From contig JBBRMF010000248.1 of the NCBI GenBank assembly GCA_038230975.1, forward strand, positions 1-7,634: a stretch of DNA of 7,634 bases, in the 5' to 3' direction. This document shows, piece by piece, positions 1 through 5,165 of the stretch. Numbering within the stretch: the first letter of the stretch is position 1; every line of letters starts with the position of its first letter. This DNA comes from JANXVV01 sp038230975. Its GTDB lineage: Bacteria; Planctomycetota; Phycisphaerae; Tepidisphaerales; Tepidisphaeraceae. Both the position numbers and the translations under genes were made by a program. The notes under the pieces are model-generated. The model was not told the DNA's origin and did not search any database. It was given only the letters and a program-made list of their open reading frames with translations.

Positions 1-234
1 CTGGATGCCGGCGTTGTCGATCGCACGGCCCATCAATCCACCGAGCGCATCGACCTCACGGACCATCTGTCCTTTGGCCAATCCACCGATCGCCGGATTG
101 CAGGACATTTGCCCGATTTTGTGAGGGTCCATGCTGACGAGCGCCACCGAAGCCCCGAGGCGTGCCGCCGCCCATGCCGCCTCGGCACCAGCGTGTCCGC
201 CGCCAATCACCACGATATCGTAATCTTGCTTCAC
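1..234 (-). CDS. mnmG: MnmG (GidA), tRNA uridine-5-carboxymethylaminomethyl modification enzyme, N-terminal fragment
   Basis: With MnmE, MnmG installs the carboxymethylaminomethyl group on the wobble uridine (U34) of certain tRNAs; it is a cytoplasmic FAD- and NADH-using enzyme. The visible 78 codons begin with an FAD-binding Rossmann strand (YDIVVIGGGHAGAEAA, the GxGxxG-type dinucleotide loop). They continue with the family signatures GQMSCNPAIGG-AKG and VREVDALGGLMG, ending in AIDNAGIQ. These are nearly diagnostic for MnmG. The gene runs off the left edge, so about seven eighths of the usual ~620 residues are missing. I place the start at GTG (234-232); a TTG sits just upstream (237-235), immediately after an in-frame TGA. 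No good Shine-Dalgarno sequence precedes it. The small membrane-protein gene at 388-609 lies upstream on the same strand, separated by a palindromic repeat. The identification is very secure and the exact start codon less so. Confidence 0.96.
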   Translation of the reverse strand, partial: MKQDYDIVVIGGGHAGAEAAWAAARLGASVALVSMDPHKIGQMSCNPAIGGLAKGQMVREVDALGGLMGRAIDNAGIQ

Positions 235-280
235 CAATCACACTCACAAAATGAAATCCAGGCCACCGTGCCCGATTTGT

Positions 281-346
281 GCAGGTTCCGCTGTGCGGAA
301 CAAGAATCGCGACCAAGGGAAAGCCGTTCCGCACAGCGGAACCTAC
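281..346. repeat. REP-like palindrome A
   Basis: An inverted repeat with 19-bp perfect arms (283-301 and 326-344), extendable to 21 bp with one mismatch, around a 24-bp loop. The right arm ends in CCTACGAAA, as do the right arms of elements B (6037-6127) and C (7358-7440), and its core TTCCGC...GCGGAA resembles theirs. It lies between the genes at 388-609 and 1-234, both on the minus strand. It could act as a transcription or mRNA-decay barrier, but it lacks the T-tract of an intrinsic terminator. The palindrome is directly visible; membership of one family with B and C is inferred from the shared end and core. Confidence 0.75.
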
Positions 347-353
347 GAAAACC

Positions 354-375
354 CGGGCGAGACGCACACGCCACC
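354..375. repeat. Copy of the GGGCGAGACGC repeat motif (half of palindrome D)
   Basis: This 22-nt stretch matches the reverse complement of 7452-7473 at 21 of 22 positions; the only difference is A366 in place of C. At 7455-7513 the motif is one arm of a hairpin, whereas here only one arm is visible. It lies 8 bp beyond palindrome A, as palindrome D lies just beyond palindrome C. The two repeat types therefore appear to travel or accumulate together. Confidence 0.7.
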
Positions 376-387
376 ATTGCTCAAACA

Positions 388-609
388 CTACGGCCAATCG
401 TCGCGGTTGGGTCGATGGCGTTCACGAACACCTACGACACCCAGAACGAAACACGCGACGGCACCGATCATGAATAACGTGATACGTTCCGATGAGATCG
501 GTCCCAATTGCCCGTGAACCGCTTTATAGCACTCCCAGACCAACAAACCGCATCCAATGAAGAAGGAAGTCGATAACCGGGCCAGCCATGGAGAAAGCCG
601 AAAATGCAT
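388..609 (-). CDS. Small two-helix membrane protein, unknown function
   Basis: A 73-residue product that I do not recognise. Its sequence looks like a real protein and not a chance frame. A basic/hydrophobic N-terminus (MHFRLSPWLARL) is followed by a first transmembrane segment (about residues 12-30, STSFFIGCGLLVWECYKAV). A short hydrophilic loop (HGQLGPISSER) leads to a second transmembrane segment (about 42-60, ITLFMIGAVACFVLGVVGV) and a charged, Arg-rich C-terminal tail (RERHRPNRDDWP). The frame stays open upstream to an ATG at 669, but that extension is not hydrophobic and overlaps the sigma-54 promoter, so I prefer the ATG at 609. No Shine-Dalgarno sequence precedes it. A TATACT hexamer ends 7 nt before the ATG, which would fit a leaderless transcript. 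It is divergent from the exported-protein gene at 706. No function can be assigned. Confidence 0.6.
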   Translation of the reverse strand: MHFRLSPWLARLSTSFFIGCGLLVWECYKAVHGQLGPISSERITLFMIGAVACFVLGVVGVRERHRPNRDDWP

Positions 610-616
610 CGCAGGG

Positions 617-622
617 AGTATA
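617..622 (-). promoter_or_regulatory. Possible -10 box (TATACT) for a leaderless transcript
   Basis: Read on the minus strand, TATACT lies exactly 7 nt upstream of the ATG at 609, so transcription would start at or next to the start codon. This would explain the missing ribosome binding site. No convincing -35 element is seen at 16-18 bp spacing, so this is a weak call. Confidence 0.25.
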
Positions 623-642
623 CGGTGAATTGGCTTGGAGAG

Positions 643-658
643 TGGCACTGCCCTTGCA
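643..658 (+). promoter_or_regulatory. Sigma-54 (RpoN) -24/-12 promoter
   Basis: The sequence TGGCACTGCCCTTGCA matches the established sigma-54 consensus TGGCAC-N5-TTGCW at every defined position, with the GG (644-645) and GC (656-657) doublets at the required spacing. Transcription is expected to start near 669, giving a 5' leader of about 37 nt. An AAAGGA Shine-Dalgarno sequence at 693-698 then precedes the ATG at 706. Sigma-54 promoters require an AAA+ enhancer-binding activator, so the downstream exported protein is probably made only under a specific signal. No activator gene is in the window. Confidence 0.85.
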
Positions 659-705
659 AAAGGATTCACGCATTGATTGCAAACCTATTTTGAAAGGACC
701 CGTTC

Positions 706-1707
706 ATGTCGATTCACCGATCCATTCTGACGTTGGCTGTGACCGCAACCCTTGGAACAATTTCCGCATTTGCCGCCGATTCAGGAAAGCCGGGAGCTTC
801 TGCGCCGGCAAATAATACGCCGGCGAACAACGCCGAGGGCAAAGCTGCGCCTGCCAACAATTCACCGCCCAACGTTGCCCCTGCAAACAACACTCCGACC
901 AAGAGTAACGGTCCCAATGCTAATACAAACGAGGGCCAATTTACGAACGCCCCGGGTACCAAAAACGCGAATGAAAATGATGGAAAAGCCCAAAATGATC
1001 TGAGTCGGAGGAGGAATCAAGCGATCGGTCGAATTGTATACATTCCAGGCTACGGCTACTCCAATTGGAACGGTGACTACAGCAGCCCTTACTGGAGCAC
1101 GGCAGGCACATGGTACAACAACGACGGAGTTTCAAATCAACGCGCGAATGGAAACAGTAATGTCACAACGCCCGTTCAATCCACTCGTCCGGAAGCAGAA
1201 GCGGCTCAGGCGGAAATGACTTCAACGCGTGCGCGATTGGCTAAACAGTTTGAATCGAGCGACGAGGTTCGAGCGGCTCTCCATGATGTGAAGGAAGCCC
1301 AGCACGCGTACGATGCGGCCGTCGCGAAGTCGAAGCGGAACCTCAAAAACAACCCTGAATACAAGCAAGTGGAAGCCGAGAAACAACAGGCTGCCAGAAA
1401 AGTGGAAGCCGCACAAGCCGCTGATCGGCAGCCCGCACCCTCTGCGGCAGTAACACAACCCGCGCCGATCTCACCGGAAGTACTCCGCGCGGCCCAACAA
1501 AAGCTCAATGTGGCGACCGAAGAGAAGGCGATTGTGGCCGATCAGGGGCAAACGGATTCTTCCGTGATCGAAGCACGTGAAAAGCTGGAAACCGCCGCGG
1601 ATAAGCTGAACGGAATGAAGGATAAATTCGATGCCACACTGCAAGCCGATCCGCAATGGCAGACTGCCAAGCAGAAACTGGACGCGGCACGATCCGGGGC
1701 GAGGTGA
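706..1707 (+). CDS. Exported Asn/Ala/Pro-rich coiled-coil protein, unknown function, sigma-54 dependent
   Basis: A 333-residue protein that I do not recognise. Residues 1-23 form a Sec-type signal peptide (short basic start, hydrophobic core LTLAVTATLGTIS, cleavage likely after AFA), so the product is exported. Residues 25-98 are low-complexity and probably disordered, with four PANN units near residues 34, 39, 49 and 59. Residues 107-140 are rich in Tyr, Trp, Gly and Asn (IPGYGYSNWNGDYSSPYW). From about 163 onward the protein is predicted helical and strongly charged. That part holds two similar helical modules (about 184-236 and 285-330), each with a conserved turn (LKNNPEYK and LQADPQWQ), joined by a Pro/Ala linker (242-257). 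No lipobox, catalytic motif or transmembrane anchor is seen. An AAAGGA Shine-Dalgarno sequence lies 7 nt before the ATG, and the gene follows a strong sigma-54 promoter. A structural, envelope-associated or secreted role is plausible but inferred. Confidence 0.85.
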   Translation: MSIHRSILTLAVTATLGTISAFAADSGKPGASAPANNTPANNAEGKAAPANNSPPNVAPANNTPTKSNGPNANTNEGQFTNAPGTKNANENDGKAQNDLSRRRNQAIGRIVYIPGYGYSNWNGDYSSPYWSTAGTWYNNDGVSNQRANGNSNVTTPVQSTRPEAEAAQAEMTSTRARLAKQFESSDEVRAALHDVKEAQHAYDAAVAKSKRNLKNNPEYKQVEAEKQQAARKVEAAQAADRQPAPSAAVTQPAPISPEVLRAAQQKLNVATEEKAIVADQGQTDSSVIEAREKLETAADKLNGMKDKFDATLQADPQWQTAKQKLDAARSGAR

Positions 1708-1753
1708 TACGCTGACGGTTTATTGATTCCGCGCGTTTCATATAGCTCGGTGC

Positions 1754-1795
1754 TTATGCCGGTTCTTCGCTGCCGGGGCTAAAAAACCGGCGTAA
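1754..1795. other. Imperfect hairpin between convergent genes
   Basis: The arms 1754-1764 and 1785-1795 (TTATGCCGGTT against AACCGGCGTAA) pair over 11 bp with one G-T wobble, around a 20-nt loop. It lies in the 144-bp gap where the genes at 706-1707 and 1852-3402 converge, so a role in ending transcription is plausible. Neither side carries a T-tract, so it is not a standard intrinsic terminator. Nothing else is visible in this gap. Confidence 0.45.
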
Positions 1796-1851
1796 ACGCC
1801 CGGGTCTATGGAATAGTGATTTTGAAAGTGTGAAGTCCGTAAAGAACAAAT

Positions 1852-3402
1852 TCATTGTTTTTGCAAGGCGGCCACCAAGCCATCGAGATCGAAGGTCCGC
1901 GCCTCGACGGTCGGCTCCAAACCCAGTTGGCGCAGTGTCTGCGACGTGATGGGGCCGATACTCGCGATGCGAATGCCTTTCATTTGCTCGCGATAATTTT
2001 CTCCGAGAAGCGTCACGAAATTTCGCACCGTGCTGCTGCTGGTGAAGGTGAACCAGTCAATCTCGTTTTCGGTCAACGATTCTAAAACCTCGGTCGGTAG
2101 CGCTGCGGTTGATTTCGTGTCGTAGATCGGGACATCGCGCACCTCGATCGCGCCGCTTTCCTTGAGGTGTTCGCGGAGCAGTGGGCGGGCGATATCGGCT
2201 CGCAAAAGCAGGAAACGCTTTCCGGCTATCTCGTTTCTTTCGGCAAATGCTTCCGCGAGCGCTTCGGCTACCAGTCGCGCGGGAGATAGATCAACCTTCA
2301 AACAGAGTTCTTTGCCGACGGCCTCGGAAGTGGAATCGCCGATCGTTGCAATTTTAGCGTTTCCAAAGGCGCGTACGTCACGACCCGAGGCAATCAAACG
2401 TTCGCGAGTGAAACGGACTCCGTTAGCACTGGTGAAGACAACCCAATCAAATTCGTGCATGTCCGCAAGTGCAGTTTCAATCGGGCCGGGGTCGGCAGGC
2501 TGCAAATCGATGGTTGGCGCTTCGATCACGCGGGCTCCGAGTTCGCGAAGTTGAATTGACAGATCACTGGCCTGCTGGCGCGTGCGGGTGACGACGATCG
2601 TTTTGCCGAACAACGGGCGCGACTCAAACCAATTCAGGGTTCGGCGCAGAGAAACCACTTTGCCGATGATCGTCATCGCCGGGGGGCCAAGCTTTGCCTC
2701 GGCGACTTTTTGGGCCAGATCCCCCACGGTCGCGACCACCGTTCGCTGGCGCGGGGTGGTGCCCCAGCGAATCGTGGCGGCGGGCATTTGGGGATCCATT
2801 CCATGTTCGATGAGCTTGCTGCAAATGCGCGGCAGCGATTTCACACCCATGTAAAACGCGAGGCAAGGAAGCGCCGCCAACGCCTTCCAATCCAAATCTG
2901 AACCGGCCCCGGCAATCCGCATTTTTGATTCCGACTCCTTGTAGTCCTCTTCTTTTTCATGGCCGGTAATAAAAGTAAAACTGGAATTGAAATCTCTGTG
3001 CGTAACCGGAATCCCCGCATACGCCGGCGCGGCAATGGCGGCGGTGATTCCCGGGACAACCTCAAAGGGAATGCCCTCCCGCTCGAGGGCTTCGCATTCT
3101 TCACCCCCTCGACCAAAGACGAACGGATCGCCCCCTTTTAGCCGCACCACTCGTCGGCCAAGCTTGGCCTGATTCACCAGCAGGTCATTGATTTCCGCCT
3201 GTGTCATCGAATGTGACGCGGCTTTTTTCCCGACGTAAATCGCCTCAGCGTCAGGCGCATGCGACAGCAACTCGGGATTGGAAAGATAGTCGTACACCAC
3301 CACATCGGCCAGGGCCAATAAATGAGCCCCGCGCACGGTAATAAGCCCCGGATCACCCGGACCCGCACCCACTAAATAGACGATTCCTGTCGCGTTTGGC
3401 AT
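1852..3402 (-). CDS. cobA-hemD: Fused uroporphyrinogen-III C-methyltransferase / uroporphyrinogen-III synthase (CobA-HemD)
   Basis: A bifunctional cytoplasmic enzyme of tetrapyrrole synthesis. The HemD half cyclises hydroxymethylbilane to uroporphyrinogen III, and the CobA (SUMT) half methylates it with S-adenosylmethionine to precorrin-2, the precursor of siroheme and cobalamin. Residues 1-255 are the SUMT domain: VYLVGAGPGDPGLIT (8-22), GGDPFVFGRGGEE (90-102) and VPGITAAIAAPAYAGIPVTHR (116-136, written in part). Residues 262-516 are the HemD domain: IVVTRTR (269-275), FTSANGV (323-329), FLLLRAD (397-403), TFTSSSTVRNF (452-462) and IGPITSQTLRQLG (482-494). The 516 residues equal the sum of the two usual proteins, and both halves look intact. 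A charged stretch after TGHE (about 149-168) is longer than in many SUMTs. The ATG at 3402 starts directly before the SUMT core; its Shine-Dalgarno sequence is weak. It is divergent from the PilZ gene across 196 bp. Confidence 0.95.
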   Translation of the reverse strand: MPNATGIVYLVGAGPGDPGLITVRGAHLLALADVVVYDYLSNPELLSHAPDAEAIYVGKKAASHSMTQAEINDLLVNQAKLGRRVVRLKGGDPFVFGRGGEECEALEREGIPFEVVPGITAAIAAPAYAGIPVTHRDFNSSFTFITGHEKEEDYKESESKMRIAGAGSDLDWKALAALPCLAFYMGVKSLPRICSKLIEHGMDPQMPAATIRWGTTPRQRTVVATVGDLAQKVAEAKLGPPAMTIIGKVVSLRRTLNWFESRPLFGKTIVVTRTRQQASDLSIQLRELGARVIEAPTIDLQPADPGPIETALADMHEFDWVVFTSANGVRFTRERLIASGRDVRAFGNAKIATIGDSTSEAVGKELCLKVDLSPARLVAEALAEAFAERNEIAGKRFLLLRADIARPLLREHLKESGAIEVRDVPIYDTKSTAALPTEVLESLTENEIDWFTFTSSSTVRNFVTLLGENYREQMKGIRIASIGPITSQTLRQLGLEPTVEARTFDLDGLVAALQKQ

Positions 3403-3598
3403 GTCATGTATCCGTTTTCAGAACTCATTTGCGAAACCTGGAGGATTTTGCCGGATGCATTGATAACGGAATGACGCACAACTGACCACAGACCGTCCCT
3501 AAATATCAATCCAGGTAATCTCACACCCACGCTTCGCCGATGAAAATAGTAAGTGGTTGTTTCTGTGAGTTAGACGGAACACATCGGGAGAGATAAAC

Positions 3599-3946
3599 AT
3601 GGTTGCCCTTTTAAAAATGCCGTCACCGTTCAAGATTGATCCAGCTGAACGGCGGATGTTTACCCGCAAGGACATTCAGGCGCGCGTTCAAGGCAAGCGA
3701 TTGGACCATTCGATTCCAGCGCTGCAAGAGCCGCACGTAAGCCTTTCGTTGCGCGATTTGTCGCTCGGCGGATTGAGTGCCATCAGTACACAGCCGATGG
3801 AAGCCGGCGAGCGGGTGGCGGTTTTTTTCCCGCCGCAAGGCGCGAATCGCGGCTGGGATGCGTACGGGCGAATCATTCGATGCGACCCGAGCCATTTCGG
3901 ATATCGCGTCGCGGTGGAATTTGATCCGATGCCTATCGCGGCCTGA
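3599..3946 (+). CDS. Single-domain PilZ protein, probable cyclic-di-GMP receptor
   Basis: A 115-residue soluble protein that is essentially one PilZ domain. PilZ domains bind cyclic-di-GMP through an RxxxR motif and a downstream [D/N]xSxxG motif. Both are present: R19-M-F-T-R23 inside AERRMFTRKD, and D53-L-S55-L-G-G58 in LRDLSLGGLSA. The rest fits the PilZ beta-barrel (GERVAVFFPP, YGRIIRCDPS, YRVAVEFDP). Ligand binding is therefore expected. The target cannot be read from the sequence, because no output domain, signal peptide or membrane segment is attached. A GGGAG Shine-Dalgarno sequence (3586-3590) lies 8 nt before the ATG, supporting this start. The gene is followed by an intrinsic terminator at 3971-4002 and so appears to be monocistronic. 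Such proteins usually control motility, polysaccharide export or adhesion, but that is family knowledge and not shown here. Confidence 0.9.
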   Translation: MVALLKMPSPFKIDPAERRMFTRKDIQARVQGKRLDHSIPALQEPHVSLSLRDLSLGGLSAISTQPMEAGERVAVFFPPQGANRGWDAYGRIIRCDPSHFGYRVAVEFDPMPIAA

Positions 3947-3970
3947 ATCGAAGCTTGTTGAAACGAAATG

Positions 3971-4002
3971 CGTCCCAGGGAACAAGTTCCCTGGGCGTTT
4001 TT
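3971..4002 (+). terminator. Rho-independent terminator after the PilZ gene
   Basis: A 9-bp perfect GC-rich stem (CCCAGGGAA at 3974-3982 with TTCCCTGGG at 3987-3995) closes a 4-nt loop. It extends by two more pairs past a bulged T and is followed by five Ts (3998-4002). It begins 24 nt after the PilZ stop codon and separates that gene from tatC. Confidence 0.88.
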
Positions 4003-4058
4003 GCGCGCGGATGCGGTCGAAAATGTAATTGCCCCTCTTCAATTCTCATGCGCCGCAC

Positions 4059-4064
4059 TACAAT
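4059..4064 (+). promoter_or_regulatory. Possible -10 box (TACAAT) for tatC
   Basis: TACAAT lies 9 nt upstream of the preferred tatC ATG at 4074, so the transcript would have almost no leader. This matches the absence of a Shine-Dalgarno sequence there. A TTCAAT at 4038-4043 could be a -35 element, but the 15-bp spacing is short. This is a weak call, supported mainly by its position just after the PilZ terminator. Confidence 0.25.
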
Positions 4065-4073
4065 GCGCGGCTC

Positions 4074-5087
4074 ATGAGCTCAGACACGCCCAGCACCGAT
4101 AGTCCCTCCACCAGCACCAAAACCGCTACGGACAAGAAACGCCGCGATCCTGAAGATTACCGAATGTCGATCGGCGATCATCTGGAAGAACTGCGCAACC
4201 GCCTGTTTCGGGGAGCCGTTGGTTTCTTCATCGCGTGCATTATCTGCTTTATCTTCGGTGAGCGGCTTACGCGCTGGTTTATCCATCCGTTCATTGACGC
4301 CTGCAACGAGAGCAAGATCAATCCGCAGATGTACACGCGCGAGGTCGCCGAGTCATTCATGACTTACATCAAGATCATCATGATCATTGCCGCAACGATG
4401 TCAGGGCCATGGTTACTTTATCAAATGTGGCAGTTCATTGCCGCCGGGCTGTATCCCACTGAACGGAAGTACATCACCAAATATTTGCCATTGAGCATTT
4501 CGCTTCTGGTAGCAGGGATGGCGTTTCTTTATTATTACGTGCTCCCTTTGATGCTGCGTTTTTTCCTGGCGTTTACGCTGGGCGATCCGTTCCCATCGCC
4601 GAAGGAACACCCAACCACAAATGCGACATCGCAACCCACCGTTGTCGTTCAGATTTTTGAACATGATCCGAAAAATCCTGTGCCGGGATCAATCTGGATT
4701 GATGCCGAAACTGGATTGCTGAAAGTCTGCCCCATTGCGGGAACGATCCGCGTGCTTCCGTTTGGATCGGGCGGACTGGTTGCTCCGCAGATCACTCTGG
4801 CGGATTATATTGACATGGTCGTTGGCTTATTGCTGAGCTTCGGACTGTCGTTCCAAATGCCTTTGGTGGTGCTTGCACTCAATAAAATCGGAATTATGGA
4901 TATCCCGACACTTCGCAAATGGCGGCGGGTCGTTTATTTCGTGATGTCGATTGTCGCCGCCTGCATCGTGCCGGATGTGGCGACGGGCATGATCGCGTTG
5001 CTCATCCCCTTGATCCTGCTCTATGAATTAGGCATTCTATTGGCCGTGTGGAGCGAGAAGAAAGCCGCAGACGCTGCGGCAAACTAA
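4074..5087 (+). CDS. tatC: TatC, twin-arginine translocase receptor subunit with enlarged periplasmic loop
   Basis: TatC is the six-helix inner-membrane receptor that recognises twin-arginine signal peptides and exports folded proteins with TatA/TatB. The 337-residue product shows the family order. The cytoplasmic N-terminal motif is MSIGDHLEELRNRL (31-44), followed by TM1 (about 46-62), a loop with HPFIDA, and REVAESFMTYIK (89-100). Next come TM2, the QFIAAGLYPTER loop (120-131, with the conserved Glu130), TM3 (about 139-166), TM4 (about 245-269), TM5 (about 285-300), the PDV motif (300-302) and TM6. Typical TatC is about 250 residues. The excess comes from a roughly 70-residue insertion (about 169-241) in the second periplasmic loop and a Ser/Thr-rich N-terminal extension. 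In TM4 the FE motif (Glu170 in E. coli) reads FQ here (Gln261). An upstream in-frame TTG at 4029 is possible, but I prefer the ATG at 4074. No tatA or tatB is in the window. Confidence 0.95.
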   Translation: MSSDTPSTDSPSTSTKTATDKKRRDPEDYRMSIGDHLEELRNRLFRGAVGFFIACIICFIFGERLTRWFIHPFIDACNESKINPQMYTREVAESFMTYIKIIMIIAATMSGPWLLYQMWQFIAAGLYPTERKYITKYLPLSISLLVAGMAFLYYYVLPLMLRFFLAFTLGDPFPSPKEHPTTNATSQPTVVVQIFEHDPKNPVPGSIWIDAETGLLKVCPIAGTIRVLPFGSGGLVAPQITLADYIDMVVGLLLSFGLSFQMPLVVLALNKIGIMDIPTLRKWRRVVYFVMSIVAACIVPDVATGMIALLIPLILLYELGILLAVWSEKKAADAAAN

Positions 5088-5165
5088 ATACGTCGATTAC
5101 CACTAAAACGCGAAGAACACGAAAACATTTGCTCCGGGAAACCGGGAGAAGGAACTGAGGACGCG

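Noticed and set aside
281..346. Palindrome A as a CRISPR repeat or an intrinsic terminator
   Set aside because: There is no array of repeated units with spacers and no T-tract after the stem; a dispersed REP-like element explains it better.
56..397. 113-codon minus-strand frame at the left end
   Set aside because: It overlaps mnmG on the same strand in another frame and crosses palindrome A; the mnmG frame carries unmistakable family motifs.
610..669. ATG at 669 giving the small membrane protein 20 extra residues
   Set aside because: The extension overlaps the sigma-54 promoter and does not contribute to the membrane segments; no ribosome binding site was seen.
3403..3540. Weak sigma-70-like pair (TGGTCA, 17 bp, TATCAA, minus strand) upstream of cobA-hemD
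   Set aside because: Only four of six matches in each hexamer; such pairs occur often by chance, so it is not listed as a promoter.
4029..4073. TTG start giving tatC 15 extra residues
   Set aside because: No Shine-Dalgarno sequence precedes the TTG, the added residues are not family-like, and a possible -10 box lies inside this stretch. The ATG at 4074 is preferred, though not proven.
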